A stretch of DNA of 64,000 nt from Mycolicibacterium poriferae (GCF_010728325.1 NZ_AP022570.1:620001-684000), one strand, 5' to 3'. Shown: positions 8,602 through 18,360, counted from the stretch's first letter. Numbers and translations: made by a program. Notes: generated by a model not told the origin, from the letters alone.

Positions 8602-8733
8602 TTACTGCTCGGTGGGCTTTTCGACTTCGTCGTCGGGCAACGGCAGGGCTTCGGCGCCCGGTGTCGCCGGCGCCAACACCTGATCTTCTTCGGTCGTCTG
8701 ATCCGACGTTACATTCTGCTCGGGGTTTGTCAT
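8602..8733 (-). CDS. Small acidic hypothetical protein (43 aa)
   Basis: A 43-codon frame from ATG 8733 to TAA 8602, starting MTNPEQNVTSDQTTEEDQVL and ending LPDDEVEKPTEQ. It is acidic and probably disordered, like many short mycobacterial proteins that accompany enzymes. The ribosome site is weak. It lies 29 nt downstream of the VOC gene on the same strand, so co-transcription is plausible. No function is recognised. Confidence 0.45.
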   Translation of the reverse strand: MTNPEQNVTSDQTTEEDQVLAPATPGAEALPLPDDEVEKPTEQ

Positions 8734-8762
8734 GCCCGGGTGGTACCCCGACGGGCTCGGCG

Positions 8763-9140
8763 CTAATCGGGCGTCATGTCGAAAACGAGGCAGAACGGAT
8801 GCCCCGACGGGTCGCGGAAGACACGGAAGTTTTCCTCGCCAGGCGCGTCGGTCACCCGGGTGGCGCCCAGTTTGAGCACATCGGATTCGGCCCGGTCGAT
8901 GTCGTCGACCTCGACGTCGAGGTGGAACTGCTGGGAGCCGTGCGGATCCGGGAACGCGGGCGGCTCATGGTCGGGGGAGAGCTGGAAGGCGAGCCGGCGC
9001 CCCGTCGGATCATCGAGGGTCACCCACGTCTCGTCGTCGGCCTCGACGTGCCCGCCCAGCACCTCGGCCCAGAATTCAGCGAGCCCTCGCGGGTCGGTGC
9101 TGTCCATGACGACGGCGTGCAGTTTTCCGATCATCCCCAC
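8763..9140 (-). CDS. VOC (glyoxalase/bleomycin-resistance) family protein
   Basis: 125 residues with one vicinal-oxygen-chelate module pair: LHAVVMDSTDPRGLAEFWAE at the N-terminus, then HLDVEVDDIDRAESDVLKLG and FRVFRDPSGHPFCLVFD. Potential metal-binding His and Glu residues are present, but the reaction cannot be assigned. The start shown is GTG at 9140; ATG at 9134 (MIGKLH) is equally possible. It belongs to the mycobacterial group of small stand-alone VOC proteins. Confidence 0.8.
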   Translation of the reverse strand: MGMIGKLHAVVMDSTDPRGLAEFWAEVLGGHVEADDETWVTLDDPTGRRLAFQLSPDHEPPAFPDPHGSQQFHLDVEVDDIDRAESDVLKLGATRVTDAPGEENFRVFRDPSGHPFCLVFDMTPD

Positions 9141-9262
9141 CAGATTGCCGGGTCGGCGGCGGTCGAAACGAGCGCCGTCTGCGACCGGTTTGATGTCCGC
9201 GGTGTTACCGCCGTGGGCGGGCCCGTTAAATCTGGCCGACCAGCAGCTGACGCGGTGTGGAA

Positions 9263-9299
9263 CTGGGAAGCCTGACGCATCCGGTTTGGCCTTTCCCAG
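9263..9299 (+). promoter_or_regulatory. Leader hairpin next to the ribosome site of the dicarboxylate symporter
   Basis: CTGGGAA (9263-9269) pairs with TTCCCAG (9293-9299), with GCC/GGC able to extend the stem. The 3' arm abuts the GGGAGG ribosome site of the gene starting at 9309. It could tune translation or be incidental. Confidence 0.25.
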
Positions 9300-9308
9300 G
9301 GAGGACGC

Positions 9309-10670
9309 ATGTCAGCTTCAGCAGTCGAGCCCGAGCGGCGGAAGCTCTCACTGACCGCAAAAGTCGCGATCGGCATGATCGCCGGACTGGCGGTGGGGGT
9401 CGCCTTCAACGTCCTCGGCAATCAGTGGATCAGTGACAACGTCGTCAATGGCTTCCTCGACATGGTCGGCACGGCCTTCCTGAACGCACTCAAGCTGCTT
9501 GTCGTGCCGCTGGTGATCTTCTCGTTGATCACCGGCGTCACCGGGATCGGCGACGTCCGGATGCTGGGTCGCGTCGGCGGCAAGGCGCTCGGGCTCTACT
9601 TGATGACCACCGCGCTGGCGATCAGCGTAGCCATCGGCATCGCCCAGTTGATCGGTCCGGGCCGGGGATTCGACATGACCGGCGTCGACACGTCTGGCAT
9701 CGAAACCGAAGAGGCGCCCTCGTTTTGGGAGGTCATCTCCGGCATCATCCCCACCAACCCGATCGAGGCCTTCGCCGAGGGCGAGATGCTGCAGATCATC
9801 TTCTACTCGATTCTCGTCGGGGTTGCCGCGCTGATGCTCGGTGAGCGCTCCGAGGGCTTCGTCAGGGCCTGCGGATTCATGAACGAGCTAATGATGAAGA
9901 TCGTCAGCATCGTGATGGCGGTCGCTCCCTACGGCGTCTTCGCACTCATCGCCCGGGTGTTCGCCGAAGAGGGAATCGATCTGTTCAAACCGGTGATGGC
10001 CTATGTGGTGACGCTGGTGGGCTCGTTGCTGTTCCACCTGTTCGTCACGCTCATGGTGCTGTACTGGGCGCTGACCCGACTCAACATCCGGACGTTCATG
10101 CGCAAGATCCGCGCCGCGCAGGTGTTCGCGTTCTCGACCGCCAGCTCGAACGCCACCATTCCGATCACGCTGCGCGCCGTGACCCAGCGGATGGGCGCCG
10201 GCAATTCCGTTGCCTCCTTCACTGTTCCGTTCGGCGCCACCATCAACATGGATGGCACCGCGATCATGCAGGGCGTCGCCACGGTGTTCCTGGCCAACGT
10301 GTACGGCGTCGACCTGGGCATCGCCGGTTACCTCACCGTCATCGCGATGGCGGTGCTGGCGTCCATCGGCACGGCCGGGGTGCCCGGGGTGGGCATGGTG
10401 ATGCTCACGATGGTCCTCACCCAGGTGGGTCTGCCGATCGAAGGTGTGGCGATCATCCTCGGCGTGGACCGGCTTATGGACATGATCCGCACCGCGGTCA
10501 ACATCACCGGCGACGCGGCCGTCACCTGCATCGTGGCCAAGAGCGAGAACAAGCTGGACCGCGATGTCTACGACGATCCCGACGCAGGGCTGCGCGGCGA
10601 CGACGACATCGAGTTCGACCCGGAGGCCGAAGAAGATCTCGCGCACACTCTCGAAGGAGCCAGGCGGTAG
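9309..10670 (+). CDS. Dicarboxylate/glutamate:cation symporter (DAACS family)
   Basis: 453 residues, with multiple membrane segments from about residue 20. All signature loops are visible: TASSNATIPITL (serine-rich re-entrant loop HP1), NMDGTAIMQG (TM7 cation site), GVPGVGMVMLTMVL (HP2) and VDRLMDMIRTAVNITGD (TM8 substrate site, with Asp and Arg). It therefore imports C4-dicarboxylates or acidic amino acids with H+ or Na+ at the inner membrane. The acidic C-terminal tail is cytosolic. GGGAGG 8 nt before the ATG fixes the start. The YdeI-family gene follows by 17 nt. Confidence 0.93.
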   Translation: MSASAVEPERRKLSLTAKVAIGMIAGLAVGVAFNVLGNQWISDNVVNGFLDMVGTAFLNALKLLVVPLVIFSLITGVTGIGDVRMLGRVGGKALGLYLMTTALAISVAIGIAQLIGPGRGFDMTGVDTSGIETEEAPSFWEVISGIIPTNPIEAFAEGEMLQIIFYSILVGVAALMLGERSEGFVRACGFMNELMMKIVSIVMAVAPYGVFALIARVFAEEGIDLFKPVMAYVVTLVGSLLFHLFVTLMVLYWALTRLNIRTFMRKIRAAQVFAFSTASSNATIPITLRAVTQRMGAGNSVASFTVPFGATINMDGTAIMQGVATVFLANVYGVDLGIAGYLTVIAMAVLASIGTAGVPGVGMVMLTMVLTQVGLPIEGVAIILGVDRLMDMIRTAVNITGDAAVTCIVAKSENKLDRDVYDDPDAGLRGDDDIEFDPEAEEDLAHTLEGARR

Positions 10671-10687
10671 CCGATATCCTGCCCGGT

Positions 10688-10954
10688 ATGGGCAGCCAAC
10701 CGGTTCCAGGTGGAGTGGTGCACGAACTGCCTGCCGATCTGCGGGCCGCGTTGAGCGGCAACGACACCGCGCTGGCGGCGTGGCAGGACATCACACCGCT
10801 GGCCCGCAACGAGTTCATCTGCTGGGTGGAGGACGCCAAGCAGCAGAAGACGCGCGAACGGCGCATCCGCCGCACCCAGGAGGAACTCGAGGAGGGCAAG
10901 CGCCGGCCGTGCTGCTGGCCGGGGTGCAAGCACCGGGAGCGAAACGGCCGCTGA
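10688..10954 (+). CDS. YdeI/OmpD-associated family protein
   Basis: 88 residues resembling the C-terminal module of the YdeI/OmpD-associated family: LPADLRAALSGNDTALAAW, then ARNEFICWVEDAKQQKTRER and RIRRTQEELEEGKRRP. Other members have been linked loosely to bacteriocin or peptide stress; the biochemical role is unknown. A Cys-rich tail (CCWPGCKH) is unusual and may bind metal. It lies 17 nt after the symporter and is probably co-transcribed. Confidence 0.75.
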   Translation: MGSQPVPGGVVHELPADLRAALSGNDTALAAWQDITPLARNEFICWVEDAKQQKTRERRIRRTQEELEEGKRRPCCWPGCKHRERNGR

Positions 10955-11125
10955 GCACGGGTGCACGACCCGATGTGGCAGCACCGCGCGACCAGTGGCC
11001 CGGTTGACGGGTGACGCCGCTGTGCCACCGCGTCATTCGGGAATCCGACGGCAATGTCGCGCGGCCCCGGCGCCGGGATGACACGATGGCACGACTGATT
11101 CACCGACGAGACACCGGGAGCGGTC

Positions 11126-12574
11126 GTGGAGTTCATCCAGGAGCACCTGATCAACCCTGTCAGCGACCTGCTGTACAGCTACATCCTCGTCTACCTTCTG
11201 GTCGGCGTTGGCCTCTACTTCACGATCCGCACCCGCTTCATCCAGCTGCGCTACTTCCGGCGGATGATCGGCCAGCTCTTCCACTCCCGCACCCACTGTG
11301 ACGGGGTGTCACCATTCCAAGCGTTCTGCGTCGGCCTGGCCTCCCGCGTCGGCACCGGCAACATCGCCGGGGTCGCCATCGCGCTGACGGTCGGCGGGCC
11401 GGGTGCGATCTTCTGGATGTGGGTCGTCGCCGCGATCGGCATGGCCACCGCGCTGATCGAGGCCACCCTCGGCCAGATCTTCAAGGTCCGCGCCGACGAC
11501 GGATCGTTCCGCGGCGGCCCGGCCTATTACATCCAGCGCGGACTCGGCTCACGGGCCGGCGGCGTCGTCTTCGCGATCCTGCTGATCTTCACGTTCGGGA
11601 TCGCGTTCAACATGGTGCAGGCCAACGCGATCAGCGACGTCGTCAACGGCGCCTACGCCATCGACGTCCGGTGGATCACCGCCGGGCTGGTCATCCTGGC
11701 CGCACCGGTGCTGTTCGGCGGGGTGCGTCGGGTGGCCCAGGTCGCCGAGATCGTGCTGCCGCTGATGGCGGTGGTGTATGCGCTGCTGGCACTGGTGATC
11801 GTCGCTCTCAACATCAGCTACCTGCCGGAGGTGCTGGTCCAGATCGTCGGTGGCGCCTTCGGGTTGACCGAACTGGCCGGCGGTTTCGCGGGCGGCATCG
11901 CCGCAGCACTGCTCAACGGTGTCAAACGCGGGCTGTTCTCCAACGAGGCCGGAATGGGCAGCGTGCCCAACGTGGCAGCCACGGCGACGGTGTCGCACCC
12001 GGTGAAGCAGGGTCTGATCCAGTCGCTGGGCGTGTTCGTCGACACGATGATCATCTGCACCGCCACCGCGTTCATCATCCTGGTGTCCGGGCCCAGCATC
12101 TACGACCCGGCGACGCCGACCCGGGTGGAAGGCGCCACCCTCACCCAGGCGGCGATCGCCGACAGCCTCGGCACGTGGACGGTGTCGTTGATGACGGTGC
12201 TGGTGTTCGTCTTCGCGTTCTCGTCGGTGCTGGGCAATTACGTCTACGCCGAGATCAATCTGTTCTTCCTCGGCGCCGGCCGCAAGACCATCAACGTGTT
12301 CCGGGTTTTCGTGTTGATGGCGATCGGCGTGGGCGGGGTGTCGAAGCTGACCGCGGTGTGGGCGCTGGCCGATGTGGCGATGGGGTTGATGGCGCTGGTC
12401 AACCTGGTCGCGATCGTGCTGCTGGGCAAGTGGGCGTTCGCCGCGATCAAGGATTTCCACCAGCAGTCCGACGCGGGCGCCGACCCGGTCTTCATCGCCG
12501 AAGAAGCAGACCTTCCCGGGCATCTGTTCGGCGACATCTGGAGCCGGCCTGCGCCGGTCGGCAGCAAGACCTGA
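11126..12574 (+). CDS. Sodium:alanine/glycine symporter (AGCS family)
   Basis: 482 residues with about ten membrane spans. Family signatures are GLASRVGTGNIAGVAIAL (substrate/Na+ site) and FSNEAGMGSVPN. It should import alanine or glycine with Na+ across the inner membrane. The start at 11126 (MEFIQEHLINPVSDLLYS) matches the family N-terminus. It converges with the phosphonate ABC operon; the two stop codons are one base apart (12574/12576). Confidence 0.93.
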   Translation: MEFIQEHLINPVSDLLYSYILVYLLVGVGLYFTIRTRFIQLRYFRRMIGQLFHSRTHCDGVSPFQAFCVGLASRVGTGNIAGVAIALTVGGPGAIFWMWVVAAIGMATALIEATLGQIFKVRADDGSFRGGPAYYIQRGLGSRAGGVVFAILLIFTFGIAFNMVQANAISDVVNGAYAIDVRWITAGLVILAAPVLFGGVRRVAQVAEIVLPLMAVVYALLALVIVALNISYLPEVLVQIVGGAFGLTELAGGFAGGIAAALLNGVKRGLFSNEAGMGSVPNVAATATVSHPVKQGLIQSLGVFVDTMIICTATAFIILVSGPSIYDPATPTRVEGATLTQAAIADSLGTWTVSLMTVLVFVFAFSSVLGNYVYAEINLFFLGAGRKTINVFRVFVLMAIGVGGVSKLTAVWALADVAMGLMALVNLVAIVLLGKWAFAAIKDFHQQSDAGADPVFIAEEADLPGHLFGDIWSRPAPVGSKT

Positions 12575-12575
12575 G

Positions 12576-13373
12576 TCACCGCAGCGCGGCGCGCCCCCGG
12601 ATGCGGCCGAGCACGATCAGGGCCAGCAGCGTCACCGCGAGCAGCAGCGTGGTGCCGGCGGCGGCCTGGAACACCTGGCCGCGGTCGGTGAGCCCGAAGA
12701 TGGTCACCGGCAACGTCTTCCATGTCGCCGGGTACACCATCACCGTCGCGCCGAGTTCACCCATGGACAGGGCCACCGCCAGCCCGGCCGCCGCACCGAG
12801 CGCGGGTAGCAGCAGCGGCAGCGTGATCCGCGTCAGCACCCGGACCGGGCCGGCGCCCAGCGACTCGGCGGCCTGCCGGTAGGCCGGGTCGAGGCGGTCG
12901 AGCGCCGCCGAGACCGCGCTGAACGCGAACGCCAACACCAGCACGGTGTGGGCGAGGATGACGATCCAGCGGGTGCCGCCCAGCAGCAGCGGCCGCGAGT
13001 TGAACGCGATCAGCAGCCCCAGCCCGATCGCCACCGAGGGCACCGCGATGGGCAGGTGGAAGACGGCATCGGTGATGCGGCGCAACCAATCCGGTGCTTC
13101 GCGGGCCGCCAGCGCCGCCCACGTCCCGACGATCAGCGCGATGCCGCCGGCCAGGAACGCGGTCTGCAGGCTCACCGACAGACTCGCCAGATCCTCACCG
13201 GACAGCGCGGTGCCGAACCGGGTCAAGCCCAGGTTCGACGGCAGCGGACCGGTCCAGGACCCGGCCAGCCCGGCCAGCACCACGGTGCCCAGCGGCAGCA
13301 CGAACACCACGGCGACGACGAGCGCGAACACCGTGAGCACGACCGCGCGACTGCGGGGACTCCACAGCAACAT
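12576..13373 (-). CDS. phnV: 2-aminoethylphosphonate-type ABC transporter permease (PhnV-like)
   Basis: 265 residues with about six membrane spans and the binding-protein-dependent permease loop (AAESLGAGPVRVLTRITLPL, the EAA motif) near residue 170. Last gene of a six-gene leftward operon whose order matches phosphonate ABC systems of the PhnSTUV type. It pairs with the permease ending at 13383, 9 nt upstream. It forms half of the membrane channel. Confidence 0.8.
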   Translation of the reverse strand: MLLWSPRSRAVVLTVFALVVAVVFVLPLGTVVLAGLAGSWTGPLPSNLGLTRFGTALSGEDLASLSVSLQTAFLAGGIALIVGTWAALAAREAPDWLRRITDAVFHLPIAVPSVAIGLGLLIAFNSRPLLLGGTRWIVILAHTVLVLAFAFSAVSAALDRLDPAYRQAAESLGAGPVRVLTRITLPLLLPALGAAAGLAVALSMGELGATVMVYPATWKTLPVTIFGLTDRGQVFQAAAGTTLLLAVTLLALIVLGRIRGRAALR

Positions 13374-13382
13374 TCGGAACCC

Positions 13383-14237
13383 CTATCTCGCCGTCAGCCG
13401 GGCGAAGATCACCCGGTAGAGGCCGTAGAGCAGCAGCGAGAGCACCACCTGCACGGTCGCGATCACCGCTGCGCCGGGCAGGTCGAAGGTGACGATGCCG
13501 CGGGTGTAGATCAGCACCGGCAGCGTGATCACCCCTTTGGCGCCGGTGAACAGCACGATGCCGAACTCGTTGAGCGTCAACAACAGCACCAGGCTGCCGC
13601 CGGCTGCGAGGGCGGGCCAGGCCTCGGGCATGATGACACTGCGCAGCACCGTCAGCGGTGACGCGCCGAGGCTGGCCGCGACGTCGAGCTGGGCCCGGGG
13701 GATCAGCGCGAACGCCGCGAGCAGGGGACGCACGACGAACGGGGTGAAGAACGTGATTTCGGCGGTGATGACCCCGGCCGGCGTATAGAGGAAATCCAGG
13801 AGGGGAGAGGACGATCCGGTGATCGCTGAGATCGCCGCGTTGACCGCCCCGGCGCTGCCGTAGAGAAACGTGAACGCGAGCGTGATCAAGAACGACGGTA
13901 GCGCCAGCACGGTGTCGATGAGGCGGCCCACCAGGGCTGAACCGGGGAACGGCACGAACGCCAGCACGATCGCCAGGAAGGTTCCGAGCACCAGGCACCC
14001 GGCGGTGGACGTCGCCGCGATCGCCACGGTGCGCCACAATGCGTCGCGGAACACCTGGGAGCCGAGCACGTCGCCCCACGAGTTGCCGGTCGAGGATTCC
14101 CAGAAGACGCGTAGCAGCGGGTAGAGCACCACCAGCAGCACCAGCGCCAACGGTGGCAGCACCCACAACCACGCGGTCGACCGGGGCGGGACCGGATCGG
14201 CCGGTGTCGTCAGATCACGGTCGAGAACCGTTGTCAC
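13383..14237 (-). CDS. phnU: 2-aminoethylphosphonate-type ABC transporter permease (PhnU-like)
   Basis: 284 residues from a GTG start that overlaps the stop of the ATPase gene by 4 nt. About six membrane spans; the EAA loop reads [19 protein letters not shown] (about residue 190). It partners the downstream permease and the ATPase. The tight overlap implies translational coupling. Substrate assignment rests on the operon content (phosphonatase-like hydrolase and PhnF-like regulator). Confidence 0.8.
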   Translation of the reverse strand: MTTVLDRDLTTPADPVPPRSTAWLWVLPPLALVLLVVLYPLLRVFWESSTGNSWGDVLGSQVFRDALWRTVAIAATSTAGCLVLGTFLAIVLAFVPFPGSALVGRLIDTVLALPSFLITLAFTFLYGSAGAVNAAISAITGSSSPLLDFLYTPAGVITAEITFFTPFVVRPLLAAFALIPRAQLDVAASLGASPLTVLRSVIMPEAWPALAAGGSLVLLLTLNEFGIVLFTGAKGVITLPVLIYTRGIVTFDLPGAAVIATVQVVLSLLLYGLYRVIFARLTAR

Positions 14238-15403
14238 GGCGCGTTTCCCGTGGAGACCAGCACCCCGGCCGGTTCAGGCAGGCGCAGCCCGACGACGCTG
14301 CCCACCTCGAACGGGGTGTGGCCGGGCACGTCGACGTCGACGAGCACATCGGGCAGCGACTGCACCGACAGCACCAGCCGGGTCACCGCGCCGCGCCACA
14401 CCGCGGCGTTGACCGTGGCGGTGAACGCGTCCTTCTCCCGGGTGGAGACGATCTGCAGGGCGTGTGGACGCACGCACAGCAGCGCCGCCGATCCCGGTCC
14501 CCAGTCGTCGTGTCCCAACGCCGGTGCGGGGGCATCGGCGTTGACGGTGCGCGAGCCGACGGTGACCAGCGCCGAGCCGCTGATCACCCGGCCCACCGTG
14601 CACGGCAACAGATTAGCCCCGCCGAGGAAGGCCGCGGTGAAGCTGGTGGGTGGACGCTTCCACAGGTTCTCGGCCGTGTCGACGTCCATCAGCCGCGCGT
14701 CGTTCATCACCACGATCCGGTCCGCCAGCGCCAGCGCCTCGGCCTGGTCGTGGGTGACGTAGAGCATCGCGGTGTCGGGCAGGGCCTCCTTGAGCAGCTG
14801 CAGTTCGGCGAGCATGGATTGGCGCAGGGCCGCGTCGAGTGCGGCGAGCGGCTCGTCGAGGAGCAGCACCGCGGGCCTGATGGCCAGGGCGCGGGCGATC
14901 GCGACGCGCTGTTGCTGGCCGCCGGACAGCTCGCGGGGCAGCCGCTTCAGGTACCCGGACATGCCAACCATGTCGAGGGCTTCGGCGACCCGCGAGGTGA
15001 TCTCGTTGCGTGGGGTCTTCTGTGCCCGCAATCCGAACGCGACGTTGTCGGCAACCGTCATGTGCGGGAACAGCGCATAGGACTGCAGCACGACACCGAT
15101 GCCGCGGCGAGCGGGAGGCAGCTCGGTGACGTCGCGCCCGGCCAGCCGGACCCGCCCCGAGGTGGGACGGACGAACCCGGCCAGCGCGTTGAGCGCGGTG
15201 GACTTGCCGGACCCGCTGGGCCCGAGCAGCGCCACCGTCTCTCCGGCCGCGACCCGCAGGTTGAAGTCGATCAGCGCGTGGGTCTGCTTGCGGCCGCGGC
15301 CGTAGGAGACGCCGACCCGGTCGAAAAGGATTGCGGGACTGCCGGGTTCGACAGGCGCCGAGCGCTGACGCAGGCCGGCCTGGCTGACGCGGGTGTCGGC
15401 CAT
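14234..15403 (-). CDS. phnT: 2-aminoethylphosphonate-type ABC transporter ATP-binding protein (PhnT-like)
   Basis: 389 residues from ATG 15403 ([10 protein letters not shown]). The ABC ATPase core is complete: Walker [13 protein letters not shown]-loop [12 protein letters not shown], signature [15 protein letters not shown], Walker [13 protein letters not shown] and the switch His in [12 protein letters not shown]-terminal TOBE-like domain begins near residue 280, as in the phosphonate, spermidine and iron importers. It powers import through the two downstream permeases. Confidence 0.85.
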   Translation of the reverse strand: MADTRVSQAGLRQRSAPVEPGSPAILFDRVGVSYGRGRKQTHALIDFNLRVAAGETVALLGPSGSGKSTALNALAGFVRPTSGRVRLAGRDVTELPPARRGIGVVLQSYALFPHMTVADNVAFGLRAQKTPRNEITSRVAEALDMVGMSGYLKRLPRELSGGQQQRVAIARALAIRPAVLLLDEPLAALDAALRQSMLAELQLLKEALPDTAMLYVTHDQAEALALADRIVVMNDARLMDVDTAENLWKRPPTSFTAAFLGGANLLPCTVGRVISGSALVTVGSRTVNADAPAPALGHDDWGPGSAALLCVRPHALQIVSTREKDAFTATVNAAVWRGAVTRLVLSVQSLPDVLVDVDVPGHTPFEVGSVVGLRLPEPAGVLVSTGNAP

Positions 15404-15404
15404 C

Positions 15405-16445
15405 TCAGCTGCCGGTGGCCTGCTGGTAGGCGGCCAGGTCGGCGTCGAGGTCGGCCAGCACGGCGTTCCAGTCCGGCACCCAGACGTCCACACCGTTGAG
15501 GACTGCTGCGGGGGTGTTGGGTTCGGCGGCACCGTTGGACTTCAGCGACTCCAGCACCGGCATCCCCAGCGCTTCGGGTTCGACCGTCTTCTGGGTTTCC
15601 TCGGAGATCAGGAACGCCAGCAGCTGCCTGGCTTCCTCGGCGTGCGGTGCGCCGGAGGTGACCCCGGCGACGTAGGGCAGTGAGACGCTGGTGCGGGTCC
15701 CGTCGGCCTCGGCGGGGATGAAGATGGTGAAGGTGGAGCCGTCGTCTTTGATCGAGGCCAGGTTCATCTGGACGTCGCCGTTGGCGACCAGCAGCTCACC
15801 GTTGCTGACCTTGGGCTGCAGCTTGCCGGTCGACGAGGACGGTCCGACGTTGTTGGCCTGCAGCGCTTTCAGGTACTCCATGGCGCCCTCTTTGCCGCGC
15901 AGGTGCTGCAGCAGCACCAGCACCGCGGTGCCGTCGCCGGCCTGACCGGGGGTGGAGTACTGCAGCTTGCCCTTGAACTCGGGCTTGAGCAGGTCGTCCC
16001 ACGTCACCGGCGGGGGGTTGGCGCCCGGGTTGGCGATGAAGCTCAGCGCGTTGTCCACGATCGGCACGAACGTCGCATCCGGGCCCACCTGGCCACTCTC
16101 GATACCGCTGGTGTCGGCGCCGCTGGGTTGCAGCAGTTCGAGCTGCGCGGCCTTCTGGATGAACGGCGGCAGCGTGACCAGCAGGTCGGCTTGCGGGTTG
16201 GACTGTTCCTTCTCCACGCGTGACACCACCTCACCGGATCCGGCTTCCACCAGGTTGACGTTGATGCCGGTTTCGTCGGTGAACCGCCGGAACGTGCTCT
16301 CGTACCAGGTGGCCAGGCCGTCGGCGCTGTACACCGTCAGCGTGGTGCCGTCGCCCGAGCCGGATGTCCCGGTGCCGCCGCAGGCGGCGGTGAGGGTTGC
16401 CAGAGCCGCGACCGAGAAGGTCGCGAGGGCGGTGCGTAGGTTCAT
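15405..16445 (-). CDS. phnS: 2-aminoethylphosphonate-type ABC transporter substrate-binding lipoprotein (PhnS-like)
   Basis: 346 residues from ATG 16445. The signal peptide [20 protein letters not shown] is followed by a lipobox cysteine (TAAC-GG), so the mature protein is a lipid-anchored extracytoplasmic binding protein. The body has the Fe3+/phosphonate-binding type II fold pattern, with [20 protein letters not shown] and an anion-site-like [12 protein letters not shown]. It lies two bases after the hydrolase stop and one base before the ATPase start, so all are co-transcribed. Confidence 0.85.
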   Translation of the reverse strand: MNLRTALATFSVAALATLTAACGGTGTSGSGDGTTLTVYSADGLATWYESTFRRFTDETGINVNLVEAGSGEVVSRVEKEQSNPQADLLVTLPPFIQKAAQLELLQPSGADTSGIESGQVGPDATFVPIVDNALSFIANPGANPPPVTWDDLLKPEFKGKLQYSTPGQAGDGTAVLVLLQHLRGKEGAMEYLKALQANNVGPSSSTGKLQPKVSNGELLVANGDVQMNLASIKDDGSTFTIFIPAEADGTRTSVSLPYVAGVTSGAPHAEEARQLLAFLISEETQKTVEPEALGMPVLESLKSNGAAEPNTPAAVLNGVDVWVPDWNAVLADLDADLAAYQQATGS

Positions 16446-16447
16446 GT

Positions 16448-17131
16448 TCAGCCTTTCAGGAGGAGGTCGGCGAAGTCGGTGACGGAGGAGACGACGTGGG
16501 TGGCGCCGGCGGCGACGAGCTGGCGTTCGTCGTGTGCGCCGGTGAGAGTGCCTGCCGCGACGGAACATCCGGCCCGCAGCGCGCTCTCGATGTCGTTGGC
16601 GGTGTCGCCGAGCGCGCCGACGGCGTGCACGCTGTCGGCGCCGAGGCGCAGCAGCGCGGTGAGGATCAGGTCGGGGTAGGGGCGCCCGCGGACCCCGGGC
16701 CCGGGCGCCAGGACCAGGTCGGCGAGGTCGTGCCAGCCCAGCGCCGCGATCAGCTTGGCCTGGGTGTCGGGGGAGAAGCCGGTGGTCAGCGCGACGCGGA
16801 TGCCGCCGTCACGCAGCCGTGAGAGCGATTCGGCAGCACCGGGTATCGGGACCGCGCGGCCGTCGGCGATGAGCGCGGCGTAGGCGTCCTCGAACGCGGC
16901 GTTGGCGCGCTGGGCGAGGCCCTCGTCGCGGAACAGCGCCCGGAAGACCACGATCTTGGACTGGCCCATCGTGTCGAGCACGTATTGGCGGGCCTGCTCG
17001 CGCTCGGGACCCGCGTCCGGCATCCCGACCGCGGTGGCCGCCGCGTCGAACGCCTCGACCACGAGGCCGTCGTCGGCGACCGTGGTGCCGGCCATGTCGA
17101 TGACGGCGAGCTGAATGGTGTTGTGCTGCAT
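16448..17131 (-). CDS. Phosphonatase-like HAD hydrolase (PhnX-related)
   Basis: 227 residues. HAD motif I is DMAGTTV (nucleophile Asp 13), as in phosphonoacetaldehyde hydrolase (DWAGTTV). A lysine follows in MGQSK at the place expected for the Schiff-base Lys of PhnX. Motif II is TTGFSPDT and the acidic motif is GDTANDIES. The family splits the C-P bond of phosphonoacetaldehyde to acetaldehyde and phosphate, or acts on a close relative. Three bases separate it from the FAD oxidoreductase upstream. No PhnW transaminase is in the cluster, so its substrate may be made by that oxidoreductase. Confidence 0.82.
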   Translation of the reverse strand: MQHNTIQLAVIDMAGTTVADDGLVVEAFDAAATAVGMPDAGPEREQARQYVLDTMGQSKIVVFRALFRDEGLAQRANAAFEDAYAALIADGRAVPIPGAAESLSRLRDGGIRVALTTGFSPDTQAKLIAALGWHDLADLVLAPGPGVRGRPYPDLILTALLRLGADSVHAVGALGDTANDIESALRAGCSVAAGTLTGAHDERQLVAAGATHVVSSVTDFADLLLKG

Positions 17132-17134
17132 CAG

Positions 17135-18250
17135 TTACAGTCCGATCTCGTCTGCGGTGTGTTCCCCGATCACCGGCCCGAGGGTCATGCCGCGCCCGCC
17201 GGGGCCGGTCACCACCCACACGCCGTCGCTCACCTGGGCGCGGTAGACCAGGCGGCCAGGGTCCACGCACTGGCTGTACACGCCGGCCCACCGCTGCCGG
17301 ATGGGTGGCAACGGGCGGCCGAGAAGTTCCTCGACCACGCCCGTGAGGTAGGTGTAGGGCGCCTCGGCGACGTCGAACGGGAACGGTTCGCGGTACTCGT
17401 GGGTGTCGCCGATGGTCAGCCCGCCGTGCCGGCGCTGCACGCACAGCAGCTGCATGCGGTGCTCGGCGGCGATCGGATCCTGGTGTTCGCTGCGCCGCAA
17501 CTCCTCCAGGGCGTTGCCCGCGTAGGCGGGGTAGTAGCGCAGGCTGTCCCCGTCGGCGATCGCCGTGGTCAGTGGCTCGTCGAGCGGCGCGGTCTGCATC
17601 ATCTGCAGGCGGACCCGGCGCACCGGCAGCGGGCCGGCGAGTTCGGCGACCAGACCGCCGTGGGCGGCGCCGGCGCAGACGACCACCACGTCGGCGTCGT
17701 GACTGTCGCCGCGGTCGTCGACGACGCGGGTGCCGGTCACGGTGCGGGCCTGGGCGCCGGGGACGAACGTGTAGCGTCCACTGCCGTGCAGTACCGCGCG
17801 GATCGCGGGCAGCGCCTGGCGGGACTCGACCGCGCCGTCGCGCGAACAGTGCAGCGCAGCAACGAATTTGCCGCGCAGCGCCGGGTTGATGCGCCGCGCC
17901 TCGCCCGGTTCGAGCAGCCGGAATCCGCGGCGGCCGGTGTCGGCGCGGGTGCACACCTCCTCGGCGACCGCCACCTCGGCGGGGGTGCGCAGCAGCGTCA
18001 GCGACCCGCAGGGACGGAACCCGATCCCGGGCACCTCGGCGCCGAGTTCCTCCCACAACGTGCGCGAGCGCAGGCTGGCGTCGAGTTCTCCCGACGAGCG
18101 CCCGGACACCCAGACCAGCCCGAAGTTGCGCACGGTCGCTCCGCGCGCCTCGACCTCGCGGTCGAGCTGGGTGACCTCGTGGCCGCGGCGCACCGCCTGC
18201 CAGGCGTGGGCGGTGCCGAGGATTCCGCCGCCGATGATGGTGACCCGCAT
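17135..18250 (-). CDS. FAD-dependent oxidoreductase of phosphonate clusters (TIGR03364 type)
   Basis: 371 residues of the DAO (D-amino-acid oxidase/glycine oxidase) fold. The FAD motif is TIIGGGILGTAHAW at the extreme N-terminus (MRVTIIGGG, ATG 18250), and the C-terminal FAD contact is VVTGPGGRGMTLGP. This subgroup is found beside phosphonatase-like hydrolases. The likely role is oxidative deamination of aminoethylphosphonate or an N-alkyl derivative to phosphonoacetaldehyde. First gene of the leftward operon. The promoter with a GntR-type operator lies 75-110 nt upstream. Confidence 0.8.
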   Translation of the reverse strand: MRVTIIGGGILGTAHAWQAVRRGHEVTQLDREVEARGATVRNFGLVWVSGRSSGELDASLRSRTLWEELGAEVPGIGFRPCGSLTLLRTPAEVAVAEEVCTRADTGRRGFRLLEPGEARRINPALRGKFVAALHCSRDGAVESRQALPAIRAVLHGSGRYTFVPGAQARTVTGTRVVDDRGDSHDADVVVVCAGAAHGGLVAELAGPLPVRRVRLQMMQTAPLDEPLTTAIADGDSLRYYPAYAGNALEELRRSEHQDPIAAEHRMQLLCVQRRHGGLTIGDTHEYREPFPFDVAEAPYTYLTGVVEELLGRPLPPIRQRWAGVYSQCVDPGRLVYRAQVSDGVWVVTGPGGRGMTLGPVIGEHTADEIGL

Positions 18251-18325
18251 GGGGGTTGAGACAACCGGGCGTGAGCGTCGGCACCGCAATGGTGCGATGT
18301 GGGCAGGCGGAACACCCGGTGAACA

Positions 18326-18341
18326 ATTGGTATAGACCAAT
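18326..18341. promoter_or_regulatory. PhnF/HutC-type operator between the divergent phosphonate arms
   Basis: ATTGGTATAGACCAAT: a 6-bp inverted repeat around ATAG that contains the GntR/HutC consensus GT-N-TA-N-AC. The inner TGGTATAGACCA agrees with the site I recall for M. smegmatis PhnF. It lies 76 nt upstream of the FAD gene and 20 nt upstream of the HD gene, so it can repress both arms. The GntR gene at 18885 is the obvious ligand. Confidence 0.8.
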
Positions 18342-18360
18342 CAGGGGTATGGTTGGCGCC

